This document shows, in pieces, positions 19,201 to 27,951 of a DNA stretch of 64,000 bases. The notes under the pieces are model-generated. The model did no database searches. It was not told the DNA's origin and saw only the letters and a list, made by a program, of their open reading frames with translations. This DNA is from Nitrobacter sp051912485 (GTDB lineage: Bacteria; Pseudomonadota; Alphaproteobacteria; Rhizobiales; Xanthobacteraceae): positions 2,728,001 through 2,792,000 of the forward strand of contig NZ_CP196822.1 of assembly GCF_051912485.1 (NCBI RefSeq), in the 5' to 3' direction. Made by a program: the position numbers and the translations under genes. Position 1 is the first letter of the stretch; every line of letters starts with the position of its first letter.

Positions 19201-19305
19201 CAGACCTTGAATTTCGTGCCGCTAGTCCTCCGGCAGTTCGCCAATACTCCCGGACGTAAAGCCGTCAATGCGGCTGCGCCACTGCATCAAACGTTCGGCG
19301 GGCTG

Positions 19306-20103
19306 TCACGACGACCCGATTCTCTTGATCGCGGAGATCACCGCGACGGAACTTGAAAGCGGCTCATTTGCATCGGCGATCGGGAGATGCGGAGTACCAT
19401 TTACGGGTTGTGACAGCAGCGGATGGTTCATCCCCCAAATCGCCGCCTGCGTTCGGTTCTGAACCCGGATCTTGCGCAGAATCGCCTTGACGTGAACCTT
19501 TACGGTTGCCTCTGCGATATCGATCTTTCGCGCGATGCACTTGTTGGAATTGCCGCTGATCAGACACCGCAGAATTGCCAGCTCTCTCGGTGAAAGCTGG
19601 GGCGCGGTCGTATCCTCTTGAGTGACGAGGATTGCGGCTTCGTCTTCGCCGGTTACCGCGGCTTTGCGTCGACGCTCGCTCTTGGCATCGAGAGGTGATG
19701 CCAGGAATGCCGGCGGGAAAACAGTCTCGCCCATCATCACCAACTCGATGGATTTGACAAACGCATCGCAGGACATCGTGCTTACAAGATAACCGGCAGC
19801 GCCGGCGTGAAATACTATATCCGGCTCGCTTGACCTGTAGTGATCGGCCACAACCACAATGCGCCCACTGGGATGTTTGTCTCTCACAAAGTTGATCTGT
19901 TCAACGGCGAGGGCGAAGTCATCGCCGGTGTGGACAATGAGAAACAGTACTTGCGGCCCTCGAAATGCGCCCGTTAGTTCATCAGGGGACGATACCGATG
20001 CCCGGACACGGAAGTTCTCCTCGCGCAAAATACGGACAATGCCTTCTCTCATTAAAACACTTTTGCCTATGAGAAAGGTTTCAAAAGATTGATGCCTCCT
20101 CAT
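19306..20103 (-). CDS. LuxR/NarL-type regulator with degenerate receiver domain
   Basis: A 265-residue protein. The N-terminal half aligns with NarL-type receivers (FLIGKSVLMREGIVRIL, later GAAGYLVSTMS), but the acidic pair is Gly-Lys, the phospho-acceptor strand reads LFLIVHTG without the Asp, and the conserved Lys after GAAGYL is Ser. The C-terminal LuxR helix-turn-helix is intact (LSPRELAILRCLISGNSNK, then VKVHVKAILRKI). AGGAGG lies 5 bases before the ATG at 20103, which decides the start. It converges on the GH16/T1SS operon and is the natural candidate to control the polysaccharide locus. Activity is expected to be phosphorylation-independent. Confidence 0.8.
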   Translation of the reverse strand: MRRHQSFETFLIGKSVLMREGIVRILREENFRVRASVSSPDELTGAFRGPQVLFLIVHTGDDFALAVEQINFVRDKHPSGRIVVVADHYRSSEPDIVFHAGAAGYLVSTMSCDAFVKSIELVMMGETVFPPAFLASPLDAKSERRRKAAVTGEDEAAILVTQEDTTAPQLSPRELAILRCLISGNSNKCIARKIDIAEATVKVHVKAILRKIRVQNRTQAAIWGMNHPLLSQPVNGTPHLPIADANEPLSSSVAVISAIKRIGSS

Positions 20104-21015
20104 TTGACCCTCCTGGTCAGTACGCAACTGGGGAGCTATGAACCACGACTTAGAGCTCCCTGGAGCTACCCTGGAACAAAGGGTAGTCGACGACGAAAAC
20201 GCGTCTCCGCCTCATATCCGCAATGGTTAGTCGGACCTTCCGACCGAAAGTTCAAATTTCCTAAAAGCCGGCCTTGAGTTCCAATGATGGAACTTAAGAC
20301 TGGCCGCTGTGCAGGATTTGACGAGAGCTCATTTTGGATTCTCACCACTCAACGCAAATCCTGAAATAACCGAAGCGTTCAGTAATTGCCTCAATTAGCC
20401 CGCCAATTACCGAAAATAATATTCAACTATTGATGTAGCCGCTAACTTGTATTGGTCGCGAAGCTGCCGCCCGTACTAATCACGACGGCTTTGCGAGCGA
20501 CTTCAGTTGAACACTAGATCAACGAAAGCATTGGTCGGTATCAAAACAAGGTCAAAATAAGTTGAACTTTTTGTTTCTAGAATTTTCTGATATGTGTTTG
20601 TGAGTGCTCCCGAAACCAGGCCAGCGAATACTGGGATTTCTTGAGTTTGATCGGAGCCTATCGCGCTCGCGGAAACAGCGAGACGGAACCCTGGCATACC
20701 GTCGCGTCTTACGTGCAAGCGTCGTTTTGTCGCACGCCTGTTCGGTCTGCTGAAACGTTCTCGTCCTCGATTTTCAGGAGAGGAGCTGGTGGGCGCCAGA
20801 CTGCACCACCTTCTCGATGAAAGGATGCAAGTATTCGCTGCCGTCTGCGTGATCTGCGAAACACAGCTAAATCGGAGATGGACCAGCGTTAATCCGATGA
20901 ATAACACCACGGCACAAACAACGTGACGATCGAGGTGCGAAACCCGATATGACGTCGGCGCCGCTCTGGAGCAACGTTGTCGGTTCTCGCGTGAGATCAG
21001 TGGCGCTGTCTGCCC
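20104..21015. other. 912-bp relatively AT-rich gap, no confident gene
   Basis: The region is more AT-rich than its neighbours, especially at 20340-20620. A 135-codon open frame on the minus strand (20503-20910) has no ribosome-binding site, an erratic composition and no family resemblance, so I do not call it. The promoter of the LuxR-type gene should lie just right of 20103. Confidence 0.4.
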
Positions 21016-22022
21016 TCAGTATTTCCGTACGATCGGCTTCGCCTCCGGCTTGGGAGCTTCAGGCGAGATTGCGAAGGTCAGCCATGTATTCCAGCCCTCA
21101 GGCCGATTCTGCGCTGCGAACTCCTTGTAGGCTTTCACATTGATATATCCCTGCATGTCCCCGACGGGGAACAGGAAGCCGATTTGCGGACCGACGCCTG
21201 CGATGCGCGAGCGGAAGCCATCGAGTGCTGCAGGCGCGCCGAAATCGTTGGTTACCTGTTGCAGGTAGTAGCCGACGACGCCAACCTGAACCTTGTTTTC
21301 GAAGAAGTGCGAAGCGCCCCAGTCGACGTGGAAATCGATCCGTTCTGGTATTGCGTGTAGGTGTTCTTAAAATTGTAGGTCATGCCGGCAGTTGCCGAAA
21401 ACTCGTTGCCGGACTTGGGATTGAAGTAGGTGTAGCCGCCGCCGAAATCGATGGCGCCATGACCGATACCAAGATTGGCGAGACGGTTGGGGTCGTAATC
21501 GCCCACGGGAATGTCGCCCATGCCGTAGACCATGAAATTGTTGACGCCCTGATTCCATTTAAGCGCCACCTGAGGAATCACGTCTCCGACGGACGTCAGA
21601 CCCTGCGTCCGATTCAGCGCAATCGTGTTGCCGAGGGGGCCGGTGAGAGAGAGCGCAGCCGACGCTTCGTTATGCCCGGCGATGCCAAGAACGCTAACCG
21701 ATAGCTGGGCGCCGAGCACCGGCGTCGCGAACACGTAAGTCGGTCCAAATCCAACCAGGTCGCCTCGGCCGCTGATGCCGACATCAACCCGCCCGCCGCG
21801 TGGAAACTGGGCACCCGCGGCTGAACCGACATCGGTGTGAAGATAGAATGTCGCCCATGACCATCCGGGGGTCGCAGGCGTCGCTGCGAGGCTTCCGAAT
21901 GTGCCCGGTAGCCAGAAACTGAGGCCTCCCTCGTCGGCGAAAGCCGGTGCGGGGCTTCCGGCAGAAACCAACGTGCAGAGCCCGGCAGTTACTATCGCGC
22001 CTAGAATTTTCTGTCGCCTCAT
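21016..22022 (-). pseudogene. outer-membrane MetA-type transporter, frameshifted
   Basis: The first ~228 codons encode a signal peptide (MRRQKILGAIVTAGLCTLVS..AFA) and a beta-barrel of the 'phenol degradation MetA' transporter family (GDIPVGDYDP, FGGGYTYFNPKSG, QYQNG). Near 21340 the frame shifts: one base added after QYQNG restores the expected continuation (DFHVDWGASHFFENK, GPQIGFLFPVGDMQGYINVK, NRPEGWNTWLTFAIS) to a stop at 21016-21018. The total is 1007 bases, one short of 336 codons, so a single-base deletion explains it. The unshifted frame ends at 21252. It could be a real mutation or a sequencing error. It was the last gene of the sulfatase/DUF1254 cluster, probably an outer-membrane channel. 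Confidence 0.8.
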
Positions 22023-22048
22023 CGTGTCCCTCCATCACTGGAATTGCC

Positions 22049-22152
22049 TAGAGCCCTTTCCGTTTCTGATGGAATCAGAAGCGGGCTCTATGAGTTTGTT
22101 TTGACACGTTTTCTTCACGCGAACCGGTATCACTTCGCTCGAAAACGCCCTA
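22049..22152. repeat. rhizobial dispersed palindromic repeat, copy 1
   Basis: Two nested palindromes: AGAGCCC (22050-22056) with GGGCTCT (22083-22089) around TTCTGAT/ATCAGAA, followed by the block CGTTTTCTTCACGCGAACCG and GCTCGAAAACGC. The block is familiar from intergenic regions of Bradyrhizobium relatives, and a second copy lies at 51949-52034. It separates the HlyD gene from the transporter gene and can form a strong mRNA hairpin. Confidence 0.7.
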
Positions 22153-22202
22153 GATTCTTCGAACAGGAGCGATCTGCGACACTCATGGCTTCACATCACA
22201 CC

Positions 22203-23144
22203 CTAGAACGGATTGACGTAGTTCAGAATCGCAATCTGTCTCAACAGCACTTTGCGGATGATGTGCGTTGCCTTGACATGGTCGGTGAAGATCGCGGCGT
22301 CGCCAACGCTCCCGGCAGGCAACTGCGCCGCAACCCCGGCATCGTCGAGCTTCACCCGGGCAACGAAAGGCGCGGACTGCACCCCTTTCGGCATGACCGC
22401 GACGCCCGACGTTTGGGTCTGCCCCGTGGCGACAGCCTGCAGAATGCTTTCTACTTGTCCCTTATACACCTTGCCCGGAAGGAACTTGAACGTCACCTCG
22501 ACGGGCTGCCCGGTTCGCAAATAGCGGGCATCGTGCTGCGCAATTTCGACGCCGACAATCGTATCCGCCGTATCGATGAAGGCCATCACCGGAGCCAGCG
22601 GCAGATTTGCCACCCGCGCACCCTTGCGCAGCGCGAGATTGGTCACGTAACCATTTGCGGGTGCGCGGACGATGGTTTTGTCGAGGTTCCACCGCGCGCC
22701 CTCGAGCTGCCCCTTGAGCTGGTCGACTTCGGACTGCCGCTGCTCGACATCGAAGCCGCGGCCGGCATCGCGTTCAAACAACAGCGTCATCTGGGCAAGG
22801 CGCGTGCTGGACAATTTTAGCTGAGCCTCGATCGTCTTGACCTGTGCCTCGTAGGGCACCGGATCGATCCTGAACAGCACCTCGCCGGCCTTGAGCGGGG
22901 TATTGGCGGTGACCGGTACATCAATCACTTCGCCGGCAACGTCCGGCACGATGGAGACCGAGTTGCGGACCACCAGCGCGGGCCCCTGCGGCGCACCCCA
23001 TCCCATCGGAATAAACAGTAACAGGTTCAAAAGCAGGAGAACGACAAGGGGAGAGCTTTTCCAGAAGAAATTGAAGCGAACGATGCCCGTTCGCACAAGC
23101 ACGAACACAAGAACCAGATAGACCGCCATGATCGCGATCATCAT
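22203..23144 (-). CDS. HlyD-family membrane fusion protein (YiaV/EmrA-like)
   Basis: A 313-residue protein. Two hydrophobic helices come first (MMIAIMAVYLVLVFVLV and SSPLVVLLLLNLLLF), then the lipoyl half VVPD-type strand (SIVPDVAGEVIDVPV), a short coiled coil, the second half (TIVRAPANGYVTNLALRKG) and a beta-barrel. The frame extends upstream to 23531, but the first Met of MMIAIM at 23144 overlaps the DUF3302 gene by 4 bases and begins the family's normal N-terminus. Such YiaV/YibH proteins pair with a small DUF3302 protein rather than with a pump ATPase. With the MetA-type outer-membrane protein next to it, it may form an export path; the substrate is unknown. Confidence 0.82.
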   Translation of the reverse strand: MMIAIMAVYLVLVFVLVRTGIVRFNFFWKSSPLVVLLLLNLLLFIPMGWGAPQGPALVVRNSVSIVPDVAGEVIDVPVTANTPLKAGEVLFRIDPVPYEAQVKTIEAQLKLSSTRLAQMTLLFERDAGRGFDVEQRQSEVDQLKGQLEGARWNLDKTIVRAPANGYVTNLALRKGARVANLPLAPVMAFIDTADTIVGVEIAQHDARYLRTGQPVEVTFKFLPGKVYKGQVESILQAVATGQTQTSGVAVMPKGVQSAPFVARVKLDDAGVAAQLPAGSVGDAAIFTDHVKATHIIRKVLLRQIAILNYVNPF

Positions 23145-23386
23145 GACTGCCGCTCCCCCTTGCTCGAGGCGGGCACATCGACGTAAGCCCAGATCAGAGC
23201 GACCGGCCAGAGCGCAAAGCCGCAGATCAGGGTGACCCAGCCGGCCACGGTCACGGCTTCCGCCTGCGGATGACCGCGCGTCTTTGCGATGTGACCGGGC
23301 AACCAGCCCGCAATGCAGAAAACGCCGACGCAGCTGGCCAAAAGGATGATCAGCACAATCCAGGCAAAGATGTCGAAGCCGCTCAT
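23141..23386 (-). CDS. DUF3302 small inner-membrane protein (YiaW-like)
   Basis: An 81-residue protein starting MSGFDIFAWIVLIILLA, with two transmembrane helices (about 4-26 and 45-67) and a short loop. This is the YiaW/YibI (DUF3302) pattern, which almost always lies directly upstream of an HlyD-like gene, as here with a 4-base overlap. GGAGAT lies 5-10 bases before the ATG at 23386. Role unknown; presumably an accessory of the adaptor. Confidence 0.8.
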   Translation of the reverse strand: MSGFDIFAWIVLIILLASCVGVFCIAGWLPGHIAKTRGHPQAEAVTVAGWVTLICGFALWPVALIWAYVDVPASSKGERQS

Positions 23387-23397
23387 GCGCGATCTCC

Positions 23398-24429
23398 TCA
23401 GCTGGCCGGTTGCGCCTCCGGGAATTTCCACTTGCCGCTGAGTATGTCCGCGCGTGGGCGATAGAGCCGCACCGTGTAGTTCCAGCCTGCCATGATCGGC
23501 AGGCAGTTCGGTATCTTGCCGTCGCATCCACCGAACTGGACGTTCACCGAACCATCGGCATTCTTTTTTGAGGTGAGGTTGTTGAGCGAATAGGCGTTGT
23601 ATGGGTTTTTTTCGTAGTAGCCGGCGGCATTGTAGAGGCTGACCGACCAGAAGGCGTCGACCGGCACGTCCTTGACGTTAAGTCTGTAGATCGTTGTGCC
23701 GTCATTCTTCGATGGCGCGAAGCTGAGGTAGGTCGCGTCCTTATCGGGATTACCTCCCCAGCCCGCCGATGTACCAATCAGATGCCTGACGGGGTCGACC
23801 TCACCTTTGGCGCCGAAGGCATGCGAAAAGCCGCCTGCATATTTCGCCAGCACCAGAAGGGCATCGTGGATATCTTTCCGAGCGGCCTGATCCCAATTCG
23901 GCAGCTCGATTTTCCCTTGACCTTGCTGACTTACCTTAATCGCGTCTTGTAGATCGTGAACCTGCTTGAGGTCTTGTGGATTGTTCGGATCGACCAGCGT
24001 ACGGACGCCTGCTACGACGTACCGCGTGCCGACATTTTCCTTTGTCAGGATGTGCGATCCGGCGCCGTAATAGACAGCCGGAACGTAGTGGTCCTGGTTA
24101 ATAATTTGCAGTGACATAAAGCGCTGACCCGCATTCGGCATCGTGACGGTTACAGGTCCCGCGTCGAGGTCGAACACGCCAAAAGAATAGAGCGTGTCGC
24201 GATTCAAGCGAATGACCGTCTGATTATCGATGCTTGCCGGCTCGCGGTTATGCTTGAATTTCCCCAAACCGCCTTCTTTGAGGAGAGTACCGATATAAGC
24301 GTCAGACTCGGCACGGGGAAAATTATCCAACGTAACGGGTATGTCCTTGTCTGAGGGCGATTGGGCCTGCGCCGCACTGACTGCAGCCGATGCGAGCGCC
24401 GAAACAAAGAGAGTAAAGACGATTCTCAT
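23398..24429 (-). CDS. DUF1254/DUF1214 exported protein (short form)
   Basis: A 343-residue protein with a Sec signal peptide (MRIVFTLFVSALASAAVSA|AQA). The mature part has the DUF1254 core (VIRLNRDTLYSFGVFDLDAG) and a C-terminal DUF1214 module (FWSVSLYNAAGYYEKNPYNA, SLNNLTSKKNADGSVNVQFG, CLPIMAGWNYTVRLYRP). The ATG at 24429 is chosen because AAGGAAGGG lies just upstream and the signal peptide starts there. DUF1254 proteins have no firmly established reaction; their gene neighbourhoods suggest periplasmic handling of small molecules. It is the shortest of three paralogues in this cluster. Confidence 0.8.
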   Translation of the reverse strand: MRIVFTLFVSALASAAVSAAQAQSPSDKDIPVTLDNFPRAESDAYIGTLLKEGGLGKFKHNREPASIDNQTVIRLNRDTLYSFGVFDLDAGPVTVTMPNAGQRFMSLQIINQDHYVPAVYYGAGSHILTKENVGTRYVVAGVRTLVDPNNPQDLKQVHDLQDAIKVSQQGQGKIELPNWDQAARKDIHDALLVLAKYAGGFSHAFGAKGEVDPVRHLIGTSAGWGGNPDKDATYLSFAPSKNDGTTIYRLNVKDVPVDAFWSVSLYNAAGYYEKNPYNAYSLNNLTSKKNADGSVNVQFGGCDGKIPNCLPIMAGWNYTVRLYRPRADILSGKWKFPEAQPAS

Positions 24430-24517
24430 GACATCCCTTCCTTTTGTGGTCAGTTCACAACCTGCAACAGCGGCGCTTCCATTGTCCATTCAGAGCCATG
24501 CTTGCAGCACCATCCCC

Positions 24518-26044
24518 CTAACCGGCACGCTGAACCGCCGGCGGCGTCCATGAGCCGTCTGTCACGGGCGTTTTCGGCCAGTAGGCACGCACATAGAGAG
24601 TGAAATCACCCCCCTTCGGCGCCGGCAGCCAGTTGTCGCGTTGGGCGGCCGGCGGCGTATCGGCCTGCACATGGATCGTCAACGAACCATCGGGGTTGTG
24701 TTTCAGCGCCTTGTTCTTTGTTCCGGTCGAATAGCGCTTGATCTCGTTAGGCGCAAAGAAATGGTGCTCATTGTAAAGCGTCAGCGACCAGAAGCCGTTG
24801 ACCGGTGGCGTCTGATCTTTCGCGAACGTAACGGTGTAGCGGTTGGCGCCGTTGAGCCTTGCGCCCGAGGCATCAAGGTCTTGATAGAAATATTTCGTTT
24901 CGTTCGGCGAGTTGACCAGGATGTTCGACTTGGCCGCCGCCGTACGTGTGAAGTAATCGGCACCGAAGGCGGCCTCGTTCGAGATCGTACTCCAGTGGTG
25001 CGGAAGCTGCTGGCCCCAGTTGCGGAATTCGAACAGCGGCTTGACAATCTGCTCCTCAACCTCCGTGGCAGCCTTGATCAGCGGAGCCTTCAACGCCGGA
25101 TTGTTCTTGATCGCTTCAAGCAGCGCGCGCATTTGAGCGTAGCGGGATTCCTCGCCCGGCAAAGGCGGCGCGTCGGCAAGGACGTCAGGGAGCTGATCGA
25201 AGAACTTGTCAGGAAACACCCACTTTGTTTCCGCTTCGCCGGCAGACGTCGCCGGGACTTTCTTGATCTTGCTCCAATCGGTGCTTTTCATCCGCCCATC
25301 GAATTCCGCGAGCGGGTACATCGTGATCCACTGGATCACACTTTGGATCGCCTTTTTATCCTCAGGCGTGTCGTCCTGAAACACGCGCGGGCCAGCAAAG
25401 CCGGTGTTGGTCGGAGAGCGGAAGACCCTGGTGATACCCTTGGGAATGTCGCCCCGCCAGTTCGGCCCAACCAGCAGATAGAAGCCCGGCGTCGTGCCGT
25501 ACATCTTGCCAAGCTGCACGAAGCCGTCGGTGCGCAGGTCGACCATCTGGTACACCCAGAAGCGGTCGCCGAAATCTGGCACCTGGACCACCACCGGCGA
25601 AAGATCGAGCGCGAGCGAGCCTGCGCCATAGACCACGTCTTGATTAGGGCATGCGACTAAGCGCTGCTCAGGCTCAATGTAATCGGTGAGCATCGCCACG
25701 CGATTGAGCGGCGCGGCCGGTCCCGGCCCCACCATCATGACCTCGGGCACGTTTTTGAAGTTCAGCCGCTTGTTATAGAGATTGACCATCGGCCATGCCC
25801 AGAAATAGGCGTCGCATGCGATCATTGCCGCATAGGCTTCGGTGATCTTCACGCTGGTGTCCGGCCCCGGCGGCAGCGCGCGCGCCCATTCCGGCGATGG
25901 TGGCAGAGGCTGTGGATTGAGCGACGATGCCTGCGCGTGCGCAGCTGAGTGCCCGCTGGCGCCGAGCGTCGAAGCCGCGGCAAGTATCGCTCCCGCCCGC
26001 AGAAGTGTCCGCCGATCAAGCCTTTGATCATTCGTATTGCTCAT
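24518..26044 (-). CDS. DUF1254/DUF1214 protein with TAT signal
   Basis: A 508-residue protein with a twin-arginine signal (LDRRTLLRAGAILAAASTL) ending near AHAQ at 38. The DUF1254 domain covers about 70-210 (MIACDAYFWAWPMVNLYNKR, ACPNQDVVYGAGSLALDLSP), and the DUF1214 domain is near the C-terminus (PPVNGFWSLTLYNEHHFF, KHNPDGSLTIHVQ, WLPAPKGGDFTLYVRAYWP). TAT export implies folding, or cofactor or metal loading, in the cytoplasm, unlike its two Sec-exported paralogues. It is separated from the membrane-protein gene by about 20 bases. The reaction is unknown. Confidence 0.82.
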   Translation of the reverse strand: MSNTNDQRLDRRTLLRAGAILAAASTLGASGHSAAHAQASSLNPQPLPPSPEWARALPPGPDTSVKITEAYAAMIACDAYFWAWPMVNLYNKRLNFKNVPEVMMVGPGPAAPLNRVAMLTDYIEPEQRLVACPNQDVVYGAGSLALDLSPVVVQVPDFGDRFWVYQMVDLRTDGFVQLGKMYGTTPGFYLLVGPNWRGDIPKGITRVFRSPTNTGFAGPRVFQDDTPEDKKAIQSVIQWITMYPLAEFDGRMKSTDWSKIKKVPATSAGEAETKWVFPDKFFDQLPDVLADAPPLPGEESRYAQMRALLEAIKNNPALKAPLIKAATEVEEQIVKPLFEFRNWGQQLPHHWSTISNEAAFGADYFTRTAAAKSNILVNSPNETKYFYQDLDASGARLNGANRYTVTFAKDQTPPVNGFWSLTLYNEHHFFAPNEIKRYSTGTKNKALKHNPDGSLTIHVQADTPPAAQRDNWLPAPKGGDFTLYVRAYWPKTPVTDGSWTPPAVQRAG

Positions 26045-26064
26045 TATATTCTCCAGTGTTCCAG

Positions 26065-26571
26065 TCAGAGTTTGGCTTCCGCGGAAACAACATTGAGCGC
26101 GCGACGAGCGGCGTTAAACGCGAAGATCGTGCCTGCGAAGTAGACTGCGATGAAGAGCGCCTGTCCGAGCAGCCAGACATTCTTTCCAACGGCGACGGGT
26201 GAGTAGTAGAAGCTCGGCCAGATCGCATCGAAGACGAAGTAGCCTGGATAACCGACTGCAAACACGCCCAGCAGCCCAACGATGCAGAACCAAAGCGCCA
26301 CTGAGCTGTCTGCCGCCAGATGCGTTCGCGATACTCGCGCGGCCAGCATCAGCGTGAGGCCGATCGCCACCATGCCGAGGCCGCCAGCTTGCACGGCGGC
26401 GACTGACAACGTCCATGGGCAGGCCCACCACAGCGTGATGTTCTGCATGAATAGTTCGCCGTTTGGCCAACGTGAGCCCACGCAGTAATGGGCGATGATG
26501 CCGAAGGTCAGGAACACGCCGAAGATGAAGAGGCCGAGACCCCATTTTGCAAAGCGCGCGCCGGCTATCAT
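26065..26571 (-). CDS. four-helix membrane protein of unknown function
   Basis: A 168-residue protein with four hydrophobic segments (about 10-28, 55-78, 91-112, 130-150). The first loop (HYCVGSRWPNGELFMQN) and the second (RTHLAADSS) carry few charged residues. I do not recognise a family. GGAG lies about 7 bases before the ATG at 26571. It lies between two DUF1254 genes with gaps of about 20 and 32 bases, so it is part of the same transcription unit and may anchor or partner those exported proteins. Confidence 0.7.
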   Translation of the reverse strand: MIAGARFAKWGLGLFIFGVFLTFGIIAHYCVGSRWPNGELFMQNITLWWACPWTLSVAAVQAGGLGMVAIGLTLMLAARVSRTHLAADSSVALWFCIVGLLGVFAVGYPGYFVFDAIWPSFYYSPVAVGKNVWLLGQALFIAVYFAGTIFAFNAARRALNVVSAEAKL

Positions 26572-26603
26572 CGCTTTTCTCCTATCGCTTCCCTCCTATC
26601 GCT

Positions 26604-27920
26604 TCACCGCTTGATTAGAGGCGGTGGATAGTAGGTGCCGTTCGCAACACCTTCGGTGGGCCGATAGAATCTGAAGGTGAGGCGATACTTCTGCCCTTTC
26701 GGCGTCGGCAGCCAGTTGCCGTCGGGCGCCTCGGCAGGTTTCTGGTCGGCGAAATAAAGCGTGAGCGAGCCGTCCGCGCCGTATTGCAGCTTCGACTGGT
26801 TATTGATCAGAAACCGGTTGATCGGATTTGGCAGCACGCGAAAACGGTGGCTGTCCACGGCTATCACCGACCAGAAGAACGTCGCATATTGAGCCGGCAG
26901 TCCATCCTTCGGGAAAGTCAGCGTATAGACGTTGTCGCCGCTGAGTTCCGCTCCGGTCTGGTCGAGGCTGCCTCGATAGTAGAGAACTTCCGGCTTGATA
27001 TTGGCCCAGATGCCGCCGTTGTCGACCATGGTACGTGCCAGGTAATCCAGACCGTACTCTCCGACGACGCCGGGACGCGCCCAACCATTCTGCACCGTTC
27101 CGTGGCCGATGATGGCACTAGCCTTGCCGATATCAGCCAAGGCGCGAGTGCGGATCACCTGATCGACGCGTGCGCGCCGGGCAGGATCCTTGACAGCCTT
27201 GGCGATGGCGCGGGCCTTCTGGCCCAATGTTTCCAGCCCGACACTAAGGTCAGGCTCTCCGTCGAGCGCGATGTCCGCGGCCTCGAAGGCTTCGACACCA
27301 GGCAACTTCTCAAGCTCGAATATCGGCGTCTTGGGAATTTCCGGAAGCTTCGGCGTGCCTGTCGCCCGGAACGTGAACTGGTGTTGCAAGGCGATTGCCG
27401 CATCCGGATCGGAGCCAAGCTCGACGCGGGCGAGTACACGAGAATATTTTACCGGAAGATCAATGCGCGTTGCTCCCGTAGGGATCGCGACGTTCGACCC
27501 CCGATAGCAAACGGCAAAATCGCCGAACGGCCGCCTGGGAAAGAGGCGCTCATTGATGTTTGCAATCGTCTCGCCCCAGCCGTTCAGGAAGTGGACCGTA
27601 TAATAGCGACCCTCCACCTTTGGCACGCTGACAATCGTGCAACTGTTTTCATCGGCTGCGACCCATGCTTCGGAATAGGCCACGTCCAGATTAGGGTTGG
27701 GCCAATCCACCTCGCCCGGCTTCCGGTGTACAAGTTGGTTCCACTTGAAGCCTTCCTTGAAATCGAGCTGCTGCTGACGCGTGATCAGTAGACGGCCAAG
27801 CAGGTAGATATACGCGTCGCTGACATCCTGATCGGAGATGGAGGCGGGCTGCGTCTGCGCACTTGCTGCCATTGCCGTCGCCAAAAGCAGAATGAACGCC
27901 ACGCAAATAGTTCTGACCAT
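26604..27920 (-). CDS. DUF1254/DUF1214 exported protein (long form)
   Basis: A 438-residue protein with a Sec signal peptide (MVRTICVAFILLLATAMAAS|AQ). The DUF1254 domain runs about 35-170 (SDAYIYLLGRLLITRQQQ, WPNPNLDVAYSEAWVA, YYTVHFLNGWGETIANINER). The DUF1214 domain is at about 330-435 (FFWSVIAVDSHRFRVLPNPI, QYGADGSLTLYFADQKP, NWLPTPKGQKYRLTFRFYRP). GGAGTGG precedes the ATG. The domain order is the same as the TAT paralogue but sequence identity looks low, so this is old divergence rather than a recent duplication. Periplasmic location is expected. Confidence 0.82.
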   Translation of the reverse strand: MVRTICVAFILLLATAMAASAQTQPASISDQDVSDAYIYLLGRLLITRQQQLDFKEGFKWNQLVHRKPGEVDWPNPNLDVAYSEAWVAADENSCTIVSVPKVEGRYYTVHFLNGWGETIANINERLFPRRPFGDFAVCYRGSNVAIPTGATRIDLPVKYSRVLARVELGSDPDAAIALQHQFTFRATGTPKLPEIPKTPIFELEKLPGVEAFEAADIALDGEPDLSVGLETLGQKARAIAKAVKDPARRARVDQVIRTRALADIGKASAIIGHGTVQNGWARPGVVGEYGLDYLARTMVDNGGIWANIKPEVLYYRGSLDQTGAELSGDNVYTLTFPKDGLPAQYATFFWSVIAVDSHRFRVLPNPINRFLINNQSKLQYGADGSLTLYFADQKPAEAPDGNWLPTPKGQKYRLTFRFYRPTEGVANGTYYPPPLIKR

Positions 27921-27951
27921 GCTCCACTCCTGTCCATGCCGCTAAAAATTG

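Noticed and set aside
20503..20910. 135-codon minus-strand open frame in the AT-rich gap
   Set aside because: No start signal, no recognisable fold or family, and random-looking residue composition.
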